Source of the DNA: Streptomyces sp. NBC_00557
Lineage (GTDB): Bacteria; Actinomycetota; Actinomycetes; Streptomycetales; Streptomycetaceae
Direction of reading: 5' to 3'
NCBI RefSeq assembly: GCF_036345995.1
Contig: NZ_CP107796.1
Coordinates: 6,882,001 to 6,946,000, forward strand
DNA length: 64,000 nucleotides
A model generated the notes under the pieces. That model ran no database searches. It had not been told where the DNA came from and saw nothing but the letters and a program-made list of their open reading frames with translations. Shown here piece by piece: positions 44,259-52,728 of this stretch (positions are counted from its first letter, which is position 1; every line of letters begins with the position of its first letter). A program made the position numbers and the translations under genes.

Positions 44259-44696
44259 TCAGGCTGCCTGGCGGCGCATCGCCGGCACGCGCATCGGGCG
44301 CGAACCCGGGCCGCCGACGTGCGAGAAGGGCTGCGTCCGCCAGTTCAGACCCTGCGGGAGCGTCAGCAGCAGGGCGGTGTCCTGCTCCTGCGGCCCCACG
44401 GACTCGTCCGCGGGGCGGGCGTCGGCCGCGGACCGGCCGGTGCCGGCGCAGACCGTGAGCCCGAACGGGTTCCACGGCGAGGCGCACAGCGCGTGCTCCG
44501 GCAGGACCTCCTCGTCCGCCAGCAGTGCGATCGGCTGGGCGCAGTCCGGGCAGATCACCCGGTACATCTCGAAGGTGTCGTAGGCGTCCGGTTCGTCGTC
44601 GTAGGCGTCGGGTTCGACGCCCTCCGGCTCGGGCTCGACGACCGGCTGCTGCTGCCGCTTGGACGCGGATCGACCAGGGCGATGGGCACTCTGCAT
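44259..44696 (-). CDS. Conserved hypothetical protein with a zinc-ribbon-like motif
   Basis: A 145-residue soluble protein. An acidic Tyr/Asp-rich stretch (DAYDDEPDAYDTFEMY) leads to VICPDCAQPIALLADEEVLPEHALCASPWNPFGLTVC, whose four Cys residues could bind zinc. The ATG at 44696 follows AGGGGGAG at good spacing. I recognise it as streptomycete-conserved but of unknown function. Confidence 0.7.
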   Translation of the reverse strand: MQSAHRPGRSASKRQQQPVVEPEPEGVEPDAYDDEPDAYDTFEMYRVICPDCAQPIALLADEEVLPEHALCASPWNPFGLTVCAGTGRSAADARPADESVGPQEQDTALLLTLPQGLNWRTQPFSHVGGPGSRPMRVPAMRRQAA

Positions 44697-44862
44697 GGGA
44701 TTCTCCCCCTAAGGCTGGGCCGTTGACGGCGCTGCGGCCTCGACCACAGCAAGCACTTCCCGCCCGCCCTCGGCGGTAATCACGGGAACATCTCGGAGGC
44801 CGTCCACGGTGTGTGGCGTTCGTCACATGCCGCATGCAGGTGCGCACTGTGGGCGGTTCGCA

Positions 44863-44933
44863 CCGCTTTTTGTATCGAAGCGGCCATGACCTGCGCTCTC
44901 GGCTATCCCCGGAGATCAGGCGCACTGTAGGTT
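44863..44933 (+). promoter_or_regulatory. Promoter region of the second Lrp-type gene
   Basis: CCGCTT (44863-44868) and AAGCGG (44878-44883) form an inverted repeat with a 9-bp spacer. A -10-like TAGGTT at 44928-44933 lies 8 bp before the ATG, implying a leaderless or nearly leaderless transcript. GCGCACTGT occurs twice, at 44842 and 44920. Confidence 0.35.
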
Positions 44934-44941
44934 TTGGCGCC

Positions 44942-45382
44942 ATGGAGGAGCTCGACCGACAGATCGTGCAGCTGCTCGTCAAGGACGGGCGGATGAGCTA
45001 CACAGACCTGGGCAAGGCCACGGGCCTGTCCACGTCGGCCGTGCACCAGCGGGTGCGCCGGCTGGAGCAGCGCGGCGTCATCCGCGGCTACGCCGCGGTG
45101 GTCGACCCCGAGGCCGTCGGGCTGCCGCTCACCGCGTTCATCTCGGTGAAACCGTTCGACCCGAGCGCCCCCGACGACATCGCGGACCGCCTCGCGGGCG
45201 TCCCCGAGATCGAGGCCTGTCACAGCGTCGCGGGCGACGAGAACTACATCCTCAAGGTGCGGGTGGCCACCCCGCACGAGCTGGAGGAGCTGCTGGCGCG
45301 GCTGCGCAGCCTGGCGGGGGTGTCGACCCGCACGACGGTGGTCCTGTCCACGCCGTACGAGGCCCGGCCGCCCCGCATCTGA
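44942..45382 (+). CDS. Lrp/AsnC-family regulator (second copy)
   Basis: A 146-residue Lrp protein: winged helix EELDRQIVQLLVKDGRMSYTDLGKATGLSTSAVHQRVRRLEQRGVIRGYAAVVDP, then the AsnC ligand domain with the conserved HSVAGDENYILKVRV and a Gly/Asp pocket. It is only about one third identical by eye to the copy at 5185. ATG at 44942 lies directly after a -10-like box, so translation may be leaderless. An amidohydrolase gene follows after 69 bp and may be in the same transcript. Confidence 0.9.
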   Translation: MEELDRQIVQLLVKDGRMSYTDLGKATGLSTSAVHQRVRRLEQRGVIRGYAAVVDPEAVGLPLTAFISVKPFDPSAPDDIADRLAGVPEIEACHSVAGDENYILKVRVATPHELEELLARLRSLAGVSTRTTVVLSTPYEARPPRI

Positions 45383-45451
45383 GCACCGCACGGCGTGCCG
45401 TGCACGTGCCCCGGGTGCAGCGGGCGCCGGCCGGGGCGGGAGACTGTCGCC

Positions 45452-47056
45452 ATGAGTGACAGCACCGCCGAGCCCCCCAAGACCGTCCTGCTGCGCCGCG
45501 GCGAGGTGCACAGCCCCGCGGACCCCTTCGCCACGGCGATGGTGGTGGAACGCGGTCACGTCGCCTGGGTCGGCTCCGAGGGCGCCGCCGACGCCTTCGC
45601 CGACGGCGTGGACGAGGTGATCGACCTCGACGGCGCCCTCGTCACCCCCGCCTTCACCGACGCCCATGTGCACACCACCGCCACCGGTCTCGCCCTGACC
45701 GGCCTGGACCTGTCCGGCGCCCCCTCCCTGGAGGCGGCCCTCGCCCTGGTGCGCGACTTCGCCGCCGCCCGCCCGGACGACCGCGTCCTGCTGGGCCACG
45801 GCTGGGACGCCGCCCGCTGGCCCGGCGGCCGGCCGCCGACCCGCGCCGAGCTCGACGAGGCCGCCGGCGGCCGGCCGCTGTACCTCTCCCGCATCGACGT
45901 GCACTCGGCGGTCGTCACCACGGCGCTGCTCGACCTGGTGCCCGGAATCGCGCCGGGGGAGGGCCCGTTGACCGCCGACGCCCACCACGCCGTGCGCGAG
46001 GCCGCGCTCGCCGCCGTCACCCCCGCCCAGCGCGCCGAGGCACAGCGCGCCGCCCTCGCCCACGCGGCCTCGCTCGGCATCGGCTCGGTGCACGAGTGCG
46101 GCGGACCGCAGATCTCCTCCGAGGACGACTTCACCGGCCTGCTGAAGCTCGCCGCCGAGACGCCCGCCCCCCGGGTCATCGGCTACTGGGCCGAGCAGAA
46201 CGCCGACAAGGCACGGGAACTGGGCGCGGCGGGCGCCGCCGGCGACCTGTTCGCCGACGGTGCCCTCGGCTCGCACACCGCCTGTCTGCACGAGCCGTAC
46301 GCCGACGCCGGCCACACCGGCACCGCCTACCTGGACGCGGACGCCGTCGCGGACCACGTCGTCGCCTGCACCGAGGCGGGACTGCAGGCCGGGTTCCACG
46401 CCATCGGCGACGCGGCCGTGACCGCCGTCGTGGCGGGCGTGCGCGCCGCCGCCGAGAAGCTCGGCCTGGCCCGGATCCGGGCCGCCCGCCATCGCGTCGA
46501 GCACGCCGAGATGCTCACCCCCGACACGATCGCCGGCTTCGCCGAGCTGGGCCTGATCGCCTCCGTGCAGCCCGCCTTCGACGCGCTGTGGGGCGGCGAG
46601 GACGGCATGTACGCCCGCCGTCTCGGCGCTGAACGGGCCCGCACCCTCAACCCCTTCGCGGCCCTGCTGCGCGCCGGGGTGCCGCTCGCTTTCGGCTCCG
46701 ACAGCCCGGTCACCCCGCTCGACCCGTGGGGCACCGTCCGCGCCGCCGCGTTCCACCGCACGCCCGAGCACCGGGTCTCCGTCCGCGCCGCGTTCACCGC
46801 CCACACGCGCGGCGGCTGGCGGGCCGTGGGCCGGGACGACGCGGGCGTCCTGGTGCCGGGCGCGCCCGCCGACTACGCGGTCTGGCGCACCGACGAGCTG
46901 GTCGTCCAGGCCCCCGACGACCGGGTGGCCCGCTGGTCGACCGACCCCCGCTCGGGCACGCCCGGCCTGCCCGATCTCACCCCGGGCCGCGACCTGCCGG
47001 TCTGTCTGCGCACGGTGGTCGGCGGGCGGACGGTCTTCGTACGGCCGGGCGAGTGA
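45452..47056 (+). CDS. Amidohydrolase (YtcJ-like, amidohydrolase_3 family)
   Basis: A 534-residue metal-dependent hydrolase with the TIM-barrel amidohydrolase signature: TDAHVHTTATGLAL (first metal-binding His pair), AIGDAAVTAVVAG, HRVEHAEML, and GSDSPVTPLDPWGTVRAA with the catalytic Asp. N- and C-terminal beta segments enclose the barrel. Substrates of the YtcJ group are mostly unknown. ATG at 45452 has CGGGAG upstream. It may share a transcript with the Lrp gene 69 bp before it. Confidence 0.85.
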   Translation: MSDSTAEPPKTVLLRRGEVHSPADPFATAMVVERGHVAWVGSEGAADAFADGVDEVIDLDGALVTPAFTDAHVHTTATGLALTGLDLSGAPSLEAALALVRDFAAARPDDRVLLGHGWDAARWPGGRPPTRAELDEAAGGRPLYLSRIDVHSAVVTTALLDLVPGIAPGEGPLTADAHHAVREAALAAVTPAQRAEAQRAALAHAASLGIGSVHECGGPQISSEDDFTGLLKLAAETPAPRVIGYWAEQNADKARELGAAGAAGDLFADGALGSHTACLHEPYADAGHTGTAYLDADAVADHVVACTEAGLQAGFHAIGDAAVTAVVAGVRAAAEKLGLARIRAARHRVEHAEMLTPDTIAGFAELGLIASVQPAFDALWGGEDGMYARRLGAERARTLNPFAALLRAGVPLAFGSDSPVTPLDPWGTVRAAAFHRTPEHRVSVRAAFTAHTRGGWRAVGRDDAGVLVPGAPADYAVWRTDELVVQAPDDRVARWSTDPRSGTPGLPDLTPGRDLPVCLRTVVGGRTVFVRPGE

Positions 47057-47593
47057 TCTACGGGGGTGGCGCGGCGGCGAACGGCCGCCGCGGTCCCGCC
47101 GCCCCACCTGCGCATCCTCCCCGGCGAGTCCGGCCTTCCCCGCGTCGTGCCAGGTCAGACGGCTGTTGACAGTCGGCGGCCAGGGGCCGGTAGGTTCGTC
47201 CGAGTCCACCACCGGACGCCCGACCGGGGAGTGTTCGCGCAACTCGGCGCAGCGCCGCTGGGTCAGGGACGGTGTGCCGCACCGGGGCACCGCCACTGGG
47301 AGCCAGGCTCAGCGCCCGCGCCGCCGAGGGAACGCTTCGGCCGGTCGGCAAGGTGTGACCCGGGTGGGGCCCGTGCGCTCAGTAGACAACGGCTTTCGGT
47401 CGATCCGCAGCCAGCGGGTCCCAGGTCGGCCCGAAGGGCGCCGGGCCCCCATCCGCAGGGGTCGCGAGGGTACCGAAAAACGCATTCTTACCCCACTCTT
47501 GTGGAATCGACACCCCCATACGAACGACGTGTGCCGTCTTCCCACACGGCGGCCACTATGGTGGACCCCTGCGTACGATCAGAAGGGGCAGCA
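47057..47593. other. Long gap before ppm1 with a promoter-like pair; possible small RNA
   Basis: No credible gene in 537 bases. TTGACA (47166-47171) and TAGGTT (47191-47196), 19 bp apart, are the best promoter match in this part of the window but lie 400 bp from the ppm1 start, so they may serve a small RNA or a long leader. The last 130 bp before ppm1 are less GC-rich (ACGCATTCTTACCCC, CCATACGAACG) and probably hold the ppm1 promoter. Confidence 0.4.
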
Positions 47594-48391
47594 GTGAACG
47601 ACGGCGACGGGACCCTCGCGGCGAAGGCCCAGGGGAGGCAGTTCGGTCCGCTCGGCACGGCCTTGGTGATCATTCCGACCTACAACGAGGCGGAGAACAT
47701 CAAGACCATCGTCGGCCGGGTGCGCAAGGCCGTCCCAGAGGCGCACGTACTGATCGCGGACGACAACAGCCCCGACGGCACCGGCAAGCTCGCCGACGAG
47801 CTGGCCGCCGACGACACCCACGTCCAGGTGATGCACCGCAAGGGCAAGGAGGGCCTCGGCGCCGCCTACCTCGCGGGTTTCCGCTGGGGCCTGGAGCGCG
47901 ACTACGGCGTGCTGGTCGAGATGGACGCCGACGGCTCCCACCAGCCCGAGGAGCTGCCCCGGCTGCTCACCGCGCTGAAGAGCGCCGACCTGGTGCTCGG
48001 CTCGCGCTGGGTGCCCGGCGGCCGCGTGGTGAACTGGCCCAAGTCCCGCGAGTTCATCTCCCGGGGCGGCAGCCTGTACTCCCGGCTCGCGCTCGATCTC
48101 CCGCTGCGCGACATCACCGGCGGCTACCGCGCCTTCCGCCGCGAGACCCTCGAGGGTCTCGGCCTGGACCAGGTCGCCTCGCAGGGCTACTGCTTCCAGG
48201 TCGACCTGGCCCGCCGCGCGGTCAAGGCCGGCTACCACGTCGTCGAGGTCCCGATCACCTTCGTCGAGCGCGAGCTGGGCGACTCCAAGATGAGCAAGGA
48301 CATCCTCATCGAGGCGCTGTGGCGGGTCACCGCCTGGGGCGCGGGTGACCGGTTCGCCCGCCTCACCGGCAGGAACAAGAGCTCCAGGTAA
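47594..48391 (+). CDS. ppm1: Polyprenol-phosphate-mannose synthase
   Basis: A 265-residue GT2 glycosyltransferase: [20 protein letters not shown], the nucleotide-sugar DDNSPDGTG and the catalytic-region [33 protein letters not shown] and [17 protein letters not shown] are typical of dolichol/polyprenol-phosphate mannose synthases. It transfers mannose from GDP-mannose to polyprenyl phosphate; in S. coelicolor the orthologue (SCO1423) feeds protein O-mannosylation and phage receptor formation. GTG at 47594 follows AGAAGGGG. An upstream in-frame extension exists but has no support. Confidence 0.92.
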   Translation: MNDGDGTLAAKAQGRQFGPLGTALVIIPTYNEAENIKTIVGRVRKAVPEAHVLIADDNSPDGTGKLADELAADDTHVQVMHRKGKEGLGAAYLAGFRWGLERDYGVLVEMDADGSHQPEELPRLLTALKSADLVLGSRWVPGGRVVNWPKSREFISRGGSLYSRLALDLPLRDITGGYRAFRRETLEGLGLDQVASQGYCFQVDLARRAVKAGYHVVEVPITFVERELGDSKMSKDILIEALWRVTAWGAGDRFARLTGRNKSSR

Positions 48392-48456
48392 CCCGCGGCG
48401 GACCGGCCGGTCAGCCCCTTATCCCGTGCTGAGCCGCCGCCAGGCACACTGGGGGC

Positions 48457-49008
48457 ATGACGACTGGCGCTCCCACCTCTCCGTACACCGCCCGGCCCCG
48501 GCGCTCCCGGCTGCGCAGGTATCTGCCGCTCGGGGTCGCCGCCTGGCTGGTGCTGGAGATCTGGCTGCTGACCCTGGTCGCGGGCGCGGCCGGCGGGCTC
48601 GCCGTGTTCCTGCTGCTCGTCGCGGGCCTCGTGGCGGGCTCCGCGGTCATCAAGCGGGCCGGCCGGCGCGCCTTCCAGAGTCTGAACGAGGCACTGCGGC
48701 GCGGCGGTTCACCGGAGCGCGGCGGCAACGGCCTGATGATGCTCGGCGGACTGCTGCTGATGATCCCCGGCGTCCTGTCGGACGCCGCGGGTCTGCTCCT
48801 GCTGCTGCCGCCGGTGCAGCGGGCCGTGCGCCGGTACACGGAGAACGCACTGGACAAGCGGCTGCGCACGGCCGCTCCGGGCAGCCTCCGCGACGCCTTC
48901 CAGCAGGTCCGCATCCACCGCCCCGACGGCAAGGTGGTGCCGGGCGAGGTCATCCGCGAGGACCGGCCGGGGCCGGGGGAGCGGCAGCGGCCGCCGCTGA
49001 CGTGGTGA
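48457..49008 (+). CDS. fxsA: FxsA-family membrane protein
   Basis: A 183-residue FxsA protein with two membrane segments near residues 25-60 (LPLGVAAWLVLEIWLLTLVAGAAGGLAVFLLLVAGLVAG) and a third near 95-120 (GNGLMMLGGLLLMIPGVLSDAAGLLLLLPP, the family signature). A charged C-terminal tail follows. FxsA in E. coli affects phage exclusion by F plasmid; its biochemical role is unknown. The start ATG is at 48457. The 3' end is tandemly duplicated, followed by a strong terminator shared with rbpA. Confidence 0.9.
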   Translation: MTTGAPTSPYTARPRRSRLRRYLPLGVAAWLVLEIWLLTLVAGAAGGLAVFLLLVAGLVAGSAVIKRAGRRAFQSLNEALRRGGSPERGGNGLMMLGGLLLMIPGVLSDAAGLLLLLPPVQRAVRRYTENALDKRLRTAAPGSLRDAFQQVRIHRPDGKVVPGEVIREDRPGPGERQRPPLTW

Positions 49009-49061
49009 GCAGGTCCCCGGACAGACGAGACCGGTGAGCAGGTTCCCGGACAGACGAGACC
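49004..49061 (+). repeat. 29-bp tandem duplication at the fxsA stop
   Basis: The 29-bp unit beginning GGTGAGCAGG and ending GACGAGACC occurs at 49004-49032 and 49033-49061 with a single C/T difference. The first copy contains the fxsA stop codon; the second runs into the terminator stem. Confidence 0.85.
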
Positions 49062-49099
49062 GCGGGCGCCGTACGTGAATCCGTACGGCGCCCGCGGTC
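49058..49099. terminator. Bidirectional terminator between fxsA and rbpA
   Basis: GACCGCGGGCGCCGTACG (49058-49075) pairs perfectly with its complement at 49082-49099 around a 6-base loop, between the convergent fxsA and rbpA genes. Confidence 0.88.
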
Positions 49100-49135
49100 T
49101 TCGTATGCGCTGTGTCCGGCCCGGCCCCGCAGGGA

Positions 49136-49510
49136 CTAGGCCGACTTCCGGCTGTCCCGGGGGTGAACCGCGATGTTCATCGCCCCCGAGCGCAGAACCG
49201 CCAGGCGCTCCTCGAGGACCTCTTCGAGCTCCTCACGGGTGCGCCGCTCCATCAGCATGTCCCAGTGGGTACGCGCGGGCTTGGCCTTCTTCTCCTCAGG
49301 GCCGTCGCCGTCGACGAGGAGTGCCTGGGCTCCGCAGACCTTGCACTCCCACTCCGGCGGGATCTCCGCCTCGACCGAGAAGGGCATCTCGAAACGGTGC
49401 CCCTTCTCGCATGCGTACTCCACGGCCTGGCGCGGAGCCAGGTCGATACCGCGGTCCGTCTCGTAGCTGGTCACCACGAGGCGCGTACCGCGAAGAGCTC
49501 GCTCACTCAT
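49136..49510 (-). CDS. rbpA: RNA polymerase-binding protein RbpA
   Basis: A 124-residue RbpA: an N-terminal tail, the beta-barrel core VEYACEKGHRFEMPFSVEAEIPPEWECKVCGA (Zn ligands in the Cys/His pattern), the basic linker PEEKKAKPARTHWDMLMERRTREELEEVLEERLAVLR and a C-terminal sigma-interaction part. It binds RNA polymerase and the principal sigma HrdB and stimulates open complex formation; it also affects rifampicin sensitivity. ATG at 49510 follows GGGAGG. A SigR-type promoter precedes it. Confidence 0.97.
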   Translation of the reverse strand: MSERALRGTRLVVTSYETDRGIDLAPRQAVEYACEKGHRFEMPFSVEAEIPPEWECKVCGAQALLVDGDGPEEKKAKPARTHWDMLMERRTREELEEVLEERLAVLRSGAMNIAVHPRDSRKSA

Positions 49511-49571
49511 GAATCGTGCCTCCCGGGCTTGTCGCCCACAGGACAGGTGTCGCTGTCGTCGTCATCCGGTC

Positions 49572-49597
49572 AACGTCCGGTCGGCGGTAAAGATTCC
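49572..49597 (-). promoter_or_regulatory. SigR-type promoter of rbpA
   Basis: On the minus strand GGAAT (49597-49593) is separated by exactly 18 bp from GTT (49574-49572), the consensus GGAAT-N18-GTT of the thiol-stress sigma factor SigR. rbpA is a known SigR target in S. coelicolor. The start would be about 60 bp before the ATG. Confidence 0.78.
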
Positions 49598-49673
49598 CGT
49601 TCCGTGTCCCGTTCCGGGTCATGCGTCGCCGTCGTAGCCGCCCCTTGTTCTACCCACCGGCGCCCGGTTTGTC

Positions 49674-49691
49674 ACATCTGCTAGCAGATGT
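49674..49691. promoter_or_regulatory. Perfect 18-bp palindrome upstream of rbpA
   Basis: ACATCTGCTAGCAGATGT is a perfect palindrome, flanked by GTC on the left and CAC on the right so that GTCAC-type half sites face each other. It lies 77 bp upstream of the SigR -35 element. An operator is the simplest reading. Confidence 0.5.
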
Positions 49692-49727
49692 CACCCAGCG
49701 TTTCGGCTTCTTTGACGCGCAGTAACG

Positions 49728-49753
49728 GTACGCCTGGCAGGCCAAAGGCGTAC
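49728..49753 (-). terminator. Hairpin after the MFS gene
   Basis: GTACGCC (49728-49734) pairs with GGCGTAC (49747-49753); an inner TGGC-AG-GCCA stem continues it, with an AA bulge. It begins 38 bp beyond the MFS stop on that strand and probably ends its transcript. Confidence 0.5.
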
Positions 49754-49790
49754 ACTACCGCCCTTTGGGGTTGAACGCTAAATCGGCGCT

Positions 49791-51161
49791 TCAAATCTTC
49801 TCCGGAACCGGATTGCCCGCGGCGCCGATCGCCCGCCGCACCGGGACCCGCGCCAGCAGCACGAAACCGATGACGAAGAACGCCACCAGCGAGATGATCG
49901 CGGACCGGTAGCTTCCGGTCAGCTGGTAGGTCATGCCGAACAGCAGGGGTCCCAGCCAGCTCATCCCGCGGTCGCTCACCTCGTACGCCGAGAAGTACTC
50001 CGCCTCCTTGCCGGGCGGCACGAGATGGGAGAACAGCGACCGGGACAGCGCCTGGCTGCCGCCGAGGACCAGCCCGATCCCGGCGGCCAGGACGAAGAAG
50101 AACACCGGGGCCTTCGCGGGCAGGAAGTAGCCGGCGGCCAGGGTGGCCGTCCATGCCACCAGCGAGCCGAGGATCGTCCGCTGCGCGCCGTAGGTCCTCG
50201 CCAGCCGTCCCATCGCCAGCGCTCCGGCCACCGCCAGCACCTGCACCAGCAGCACGGCCGTGATCAGCGTCGACTGGCCGAGGCCCAGTTCCTGCGAGCC
50301 GTAGACGGAGGCCTGGGTGATCACCGTCTGGATGCCGTCGTTGTAGACGAGGTACGCCAGCAGGAAGGACAGCGTCAGCGGATGCCGGCGCATGTCCCGG
50401 ACCGTCGCCGCCAGCTGCCGCAGGCCCGGCGCCGCCGAGCGCTCCACGCGCGCGTGCCGGTCGCGCAGCCTGCGCAGCGGTACGACCGTGAAGGCGCCCC
50501 ACCACAGGCCGGCCGAGGCCAGGCAGACCCGGACGGCGGCCGTCTCGGTCAGGCCGAAGGAGTCGTGCGCCGAGTACAGGACCAGGTTGGCGACCAGGAC
50601 CGTGGAGCCCGCGGCGTAGCCGAAGGCCCAGCCCCGTGAGGAGACCGCGTCCCGCTCCTCGGGCGGCGCGATCTGCGGCAGATAGGAGTTGTAGAGCATC
50701 ATCCCGACGGACTGCGCCGCGTTCGCCACCACCAGGAGCAGCCCGCCGAGCAGATACCGGTCGCCGTCCAGGAAGAACATCCCCGTGGTCGCGGCCGCGC
50801 CGGTGTACGCCGCCGCCGCGAGCAGCGGTTTCTTGCGGCCCGTACGGTCGGCCAGGCTGCCCGCGAGCGGCATCACCACGACCGCGAGGATCACCGACAG
50901 CGACACCGAGTACGCGAAGAAGGAGCCCGCCCGCACCGGGACGCCCAGGGGATGCACATAGCCGCCGGCGTCCGCGGCCCGCTCGGCGACCGCCGTGAGG
51001 TACGGCCCGAGGAACACCGTCACCACGCTCGTCGAATAGACCGAGCAGGCCCAGTCGTAGAAGTACCAGCCGCGCTGCTCGCGCCGGAGGCCCGCGGTGT
51101 CGGCCGCCGCCTCCGCCCGCACGGTGTCCGTGCCCACCCCTGCCCTCGCTTCCCCGCTCAC
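49791..51161 (-). CDS. MFS transporter of the UMF1 (Atg22-like) type
   Basis: A 456-residue transporter with about 12 spans. The start of the conserved part, LRREQRGWYFYDWACSVYSTSVVTVFLGPYL, and SSRGWAFGYAAGSTVLV are diagnostic of the UMF1/BtlA-like MFS group. The GTG at 51161 gives the longest plausible N-terminus; GTG at 51137 with AGGGCAGGG upstream is nearly as good. The substrate is unknown. It stands 38 bp downstream of the GDPD gene on the same strand, so the GDPD-MFS genes probably form an operon with YczE. Confidence 0.82.
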   Translation of the reverse strand: MSGEARAGVGTDTVRAEAAADTAGLRREQRGWYFYDWACSVYSTSVVTVFLGPYLTAVAERAADAGGYVHPLGVPVRAGSFFAYSVSLSVILAVVVMPLAGSLADRTGRKKPLLAAAAYTGAAATTGMFFLDGDRYLLGGLLLVVANAAQSVGMMLYNSYLPQIAPPEERDAVSSRGWAFGYAAGSTVLVANLVLYSAHDSFGLTETAAVRVCLASAGLWWGAFTVVPLRRLRDRHARVERSAAPGLRQLAATVRDMRRHPLTLSFLLAYLVYNDGIQTVITQASVYGSQELGLGQSTLITAVLLVQVLAVAGALAMGRLARTYGAQRTILGSLVAWTATLAAGYFLPAKAPVFFFVLAAGIGLVLGGSQALSRSLFSHLVPPGKEAEYFSAYEVSDRGMSWLGPLLFGMTYQLTGSYRSAIISLVAFFVIGFVLLARVPVRRAIGAAGNPVPEKI

Positions 51162-51199
51162 CCGCTCAGGCGCGAAGGCTCGGGCCGGGCGCCGGCCGG

Positions 51200-51976
51200 T
51201 CAGACCCAGACGCCCCGCTCCTCCATGACCTTGCGCAACGTGTCGATGTGATCGGTCATGATGCCATCGACCCCCAGGTCCAGGAGCCGGTGCATCCGCT
51301 GGGGTTCGTTGACCGTCCACACGTGCACGTGCAGCCCGCGCGCGTGGGCGGCGCGGACGAAGCGGTGGTCGACCACCGGCACGCCCGACTGGGCCTCGGG
51401 CACCTGCGCGGCGACGGCGGACCGGCGCACGGCGGCTGGCAGCCCCCAGGAGCGCAGCCGCAGGTTCAGCACCCCGCGCGTGCCGAACGAGGTGGCCAGC
51501 CGCGGCCCGGCCAGCCGCTGGGCCCGCAGCACGCGCGCCTCGGAGAACGAGCCGACGCAGACCCGGTCCCAGGCGCCCATGCGCTCGATCAGGTCGAGGG
51601 TGGGGCGCAGGGCGGGCTCCGCCTTGACGTCGACGTTCCACCGGACCTCGGGGAACGTCTCCAGCAACTCCTCGAACAGCGGCACCGGTTCACGGCCGGC
51701 TACGCGCGCCTGCCGCACCTCCTCCCACGGCAGGTCCGCGATCCGGCCCGCGCCGTCGGTGACGCGGTCCAGCGTCGCGTCGTGGAAGGCGACGAGCTGG
51801 CCGTCGGCCGTGGCGTGCACGTCGGTCTCCATGTAGCGGTAGCCCGTCTCGGCTGCGCGCCGGAACTGCGCCACGGTGTTCTCCAGCCCGTCGGCCGCCC
51901 CGCCCCGGTGGGCGAAGGCGATCGGTCCGGGATGGTCGAGATAGGGATGGCGCAGACGCGGGCTGGTGAGGGTCAC
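51200..51976 (-). CDS. Glycerophosphodiester phosphodiesterase-family protein
   Basis: A 258-residue GDPD-fold TIM-barrel enzyme: FAHRGGAADGLENTVAQFRRAAETGYRYMETDVHATADGQLVAFHDATLDR contains the catalytic His, metal-binding Glu/Asp and second His. WNVDVKAEPALRPT and GIMTDHIDTL close the barrel. It hydrolyses glycerophosphodiesters to glycerol-3-phosphate and an alcohol. It starts within the stop of the YczE gene (GTGA), so the two are translationally coupled. There is no signal peptide; it should be cytoplasmic. Confidence 0.9.
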   Translation of the reverse strand: MTLTSPRLRHPYLDHPGPIAFAHRGGAADGLENTVAQFRRAAETGYRYMETDVHATADGQLVAFHDATLDRVTDGAGRIADLPWEEVRQARVAGREPVPLFEELLETFPEVRWNVDVKAEPALRPTLDLIERMGAWDRVCVGSFSEARVLRAQRLAGPRLATSFGTRGVLNLRLRSWGLPAAVRRSAVAAQVPEAQSGVPVVDHRFVRAAHARGLHVHVWTVNEPQRMHRLLDLGVDGIMTDHIDTLRKVMEERGVWV

Positions 51977-52626
51977 GAACGCAGTATCGCTCCTTGCGGT
52001 GTCGTACCGGCAACGACCGTGCTGCGACCCGGTGCCTGAGGGACGGCGAACACCCGCAGGAACAGCTGCGCCAGCGGGCCGATGGACACCGCGTACAGCA
52101 CGGTGCCGACGCCCACGGTCCCGCCCAGCAGGAACCCGGTGACCACCACCGCCACCTCGATGCCGGTCCGCAGCAGGCGGATCGAGCGGCCGGTGCGCCG
52201 GTGCAGTCCCGTCATCAGGCCGTCGCGCGGGCCCGGGCCGAAGCTCGCCGCGATGTACAGCCCGGTCGCCGCGCCGTTCAGCACGATGCCCGCGAGCAGC
52301 AGGGGGACGCGCACGGTCAGCGTGTGCGGGTCCGGGACGAGCGCGAGCGTGCCGTCCATGGCGAGCCCGACCACGAAGACGTTGGAGACCGTGCCGAGCC
52401 CGGGGCGCTGGCGCAGCGGGATCCACAGCAGCAGCACCGCGGCCCCCACGACGATCGAGACGACGCCGATGGTCAGCCCGGTGAGCTCGGCGAGGCCCTG
52501 GTGCAGCACGTTCCAGGGCTCGAGGCCCAGGCCCGCCTCGACGAGCAGGGCGGAACTCGCGCCGTAGAGCGCGAGCCCGGCGTACAGCTGGATGAACCGT
52601 CGTCCGAGACGGCGCGGAACGGACAC
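51973..52626 (-). CDS. YczE/YitT-family membrane protein
   Basis: A 217-residue membrane protein with five or six spans: FIQLYAGLALYGASSALLVEAGLGLEPWNVLHQGLAELTGLTIGVVSI, followed by GTVSNVFVVGLAMDGTL, the DUF161/YczE pattern. GTG at 52626 follows AGGGGGG. It is divergent from a MocR-type regulator; the pairing of YczE with a MocR regulator (YczR) is widespread in Gram-positive bacteria and the regulator controls the membrane protein. The transported or sensed compound is unknown. Confidence 0.85.
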   Translation of the reverse strand: MSVPRRLGRRFIQLYAGLALYGASSALLVEAGLGLEPWNVLHQGLAELTGLTIGVVSIVVGAAVLLLWIPLRQRPGLGTVSNVFVVGLAMDGTLALVPDPHTLTVRVPLLLAGIVLNGAATGLYIAASFGPGPRDGLMTGLHRRTGRSIRLLRTGIEVAVVVTGFLLGGTVGVGTVLYAVSIGPLAQLFLRVFAVPQAPGRSTVVAGTTPQGAILRS

Positions 52627-52676
52627 GACGTACCCCCCTGGGTGGTGGCGGTGGCCTGGTGCATGTCACTCTGTGG

Positions 52677-52703
52677 CTTGCAAGTAATCACCATCCATGG
52701 CCA
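52677..52703. promoter_or_regulatory. Candidate MocR (YczR-type) operator region
   Basis: Between the divergent genes lie CTTGCAAG (52677-52684, perfect palindrome), CCATGG (52695-52700) and TGGCCA (52698-52703), the only low-GC part of the intergenic stretch. These are candidate binding sites for the MocR protein. Confidence 0.35.
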
Positions 52704-52728
52704 ATCCGGGGAAGGTGGACTGATCTTC

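Noticed and set aside
47066..47593. N-terminal extension of ppm1 by 176 residues
   Set aside because: The composition is Arg/Pro/Gly-rich as in random GC-rich frames, and ppm1 orthologues begin near 47594, where a good ribosome site lies.
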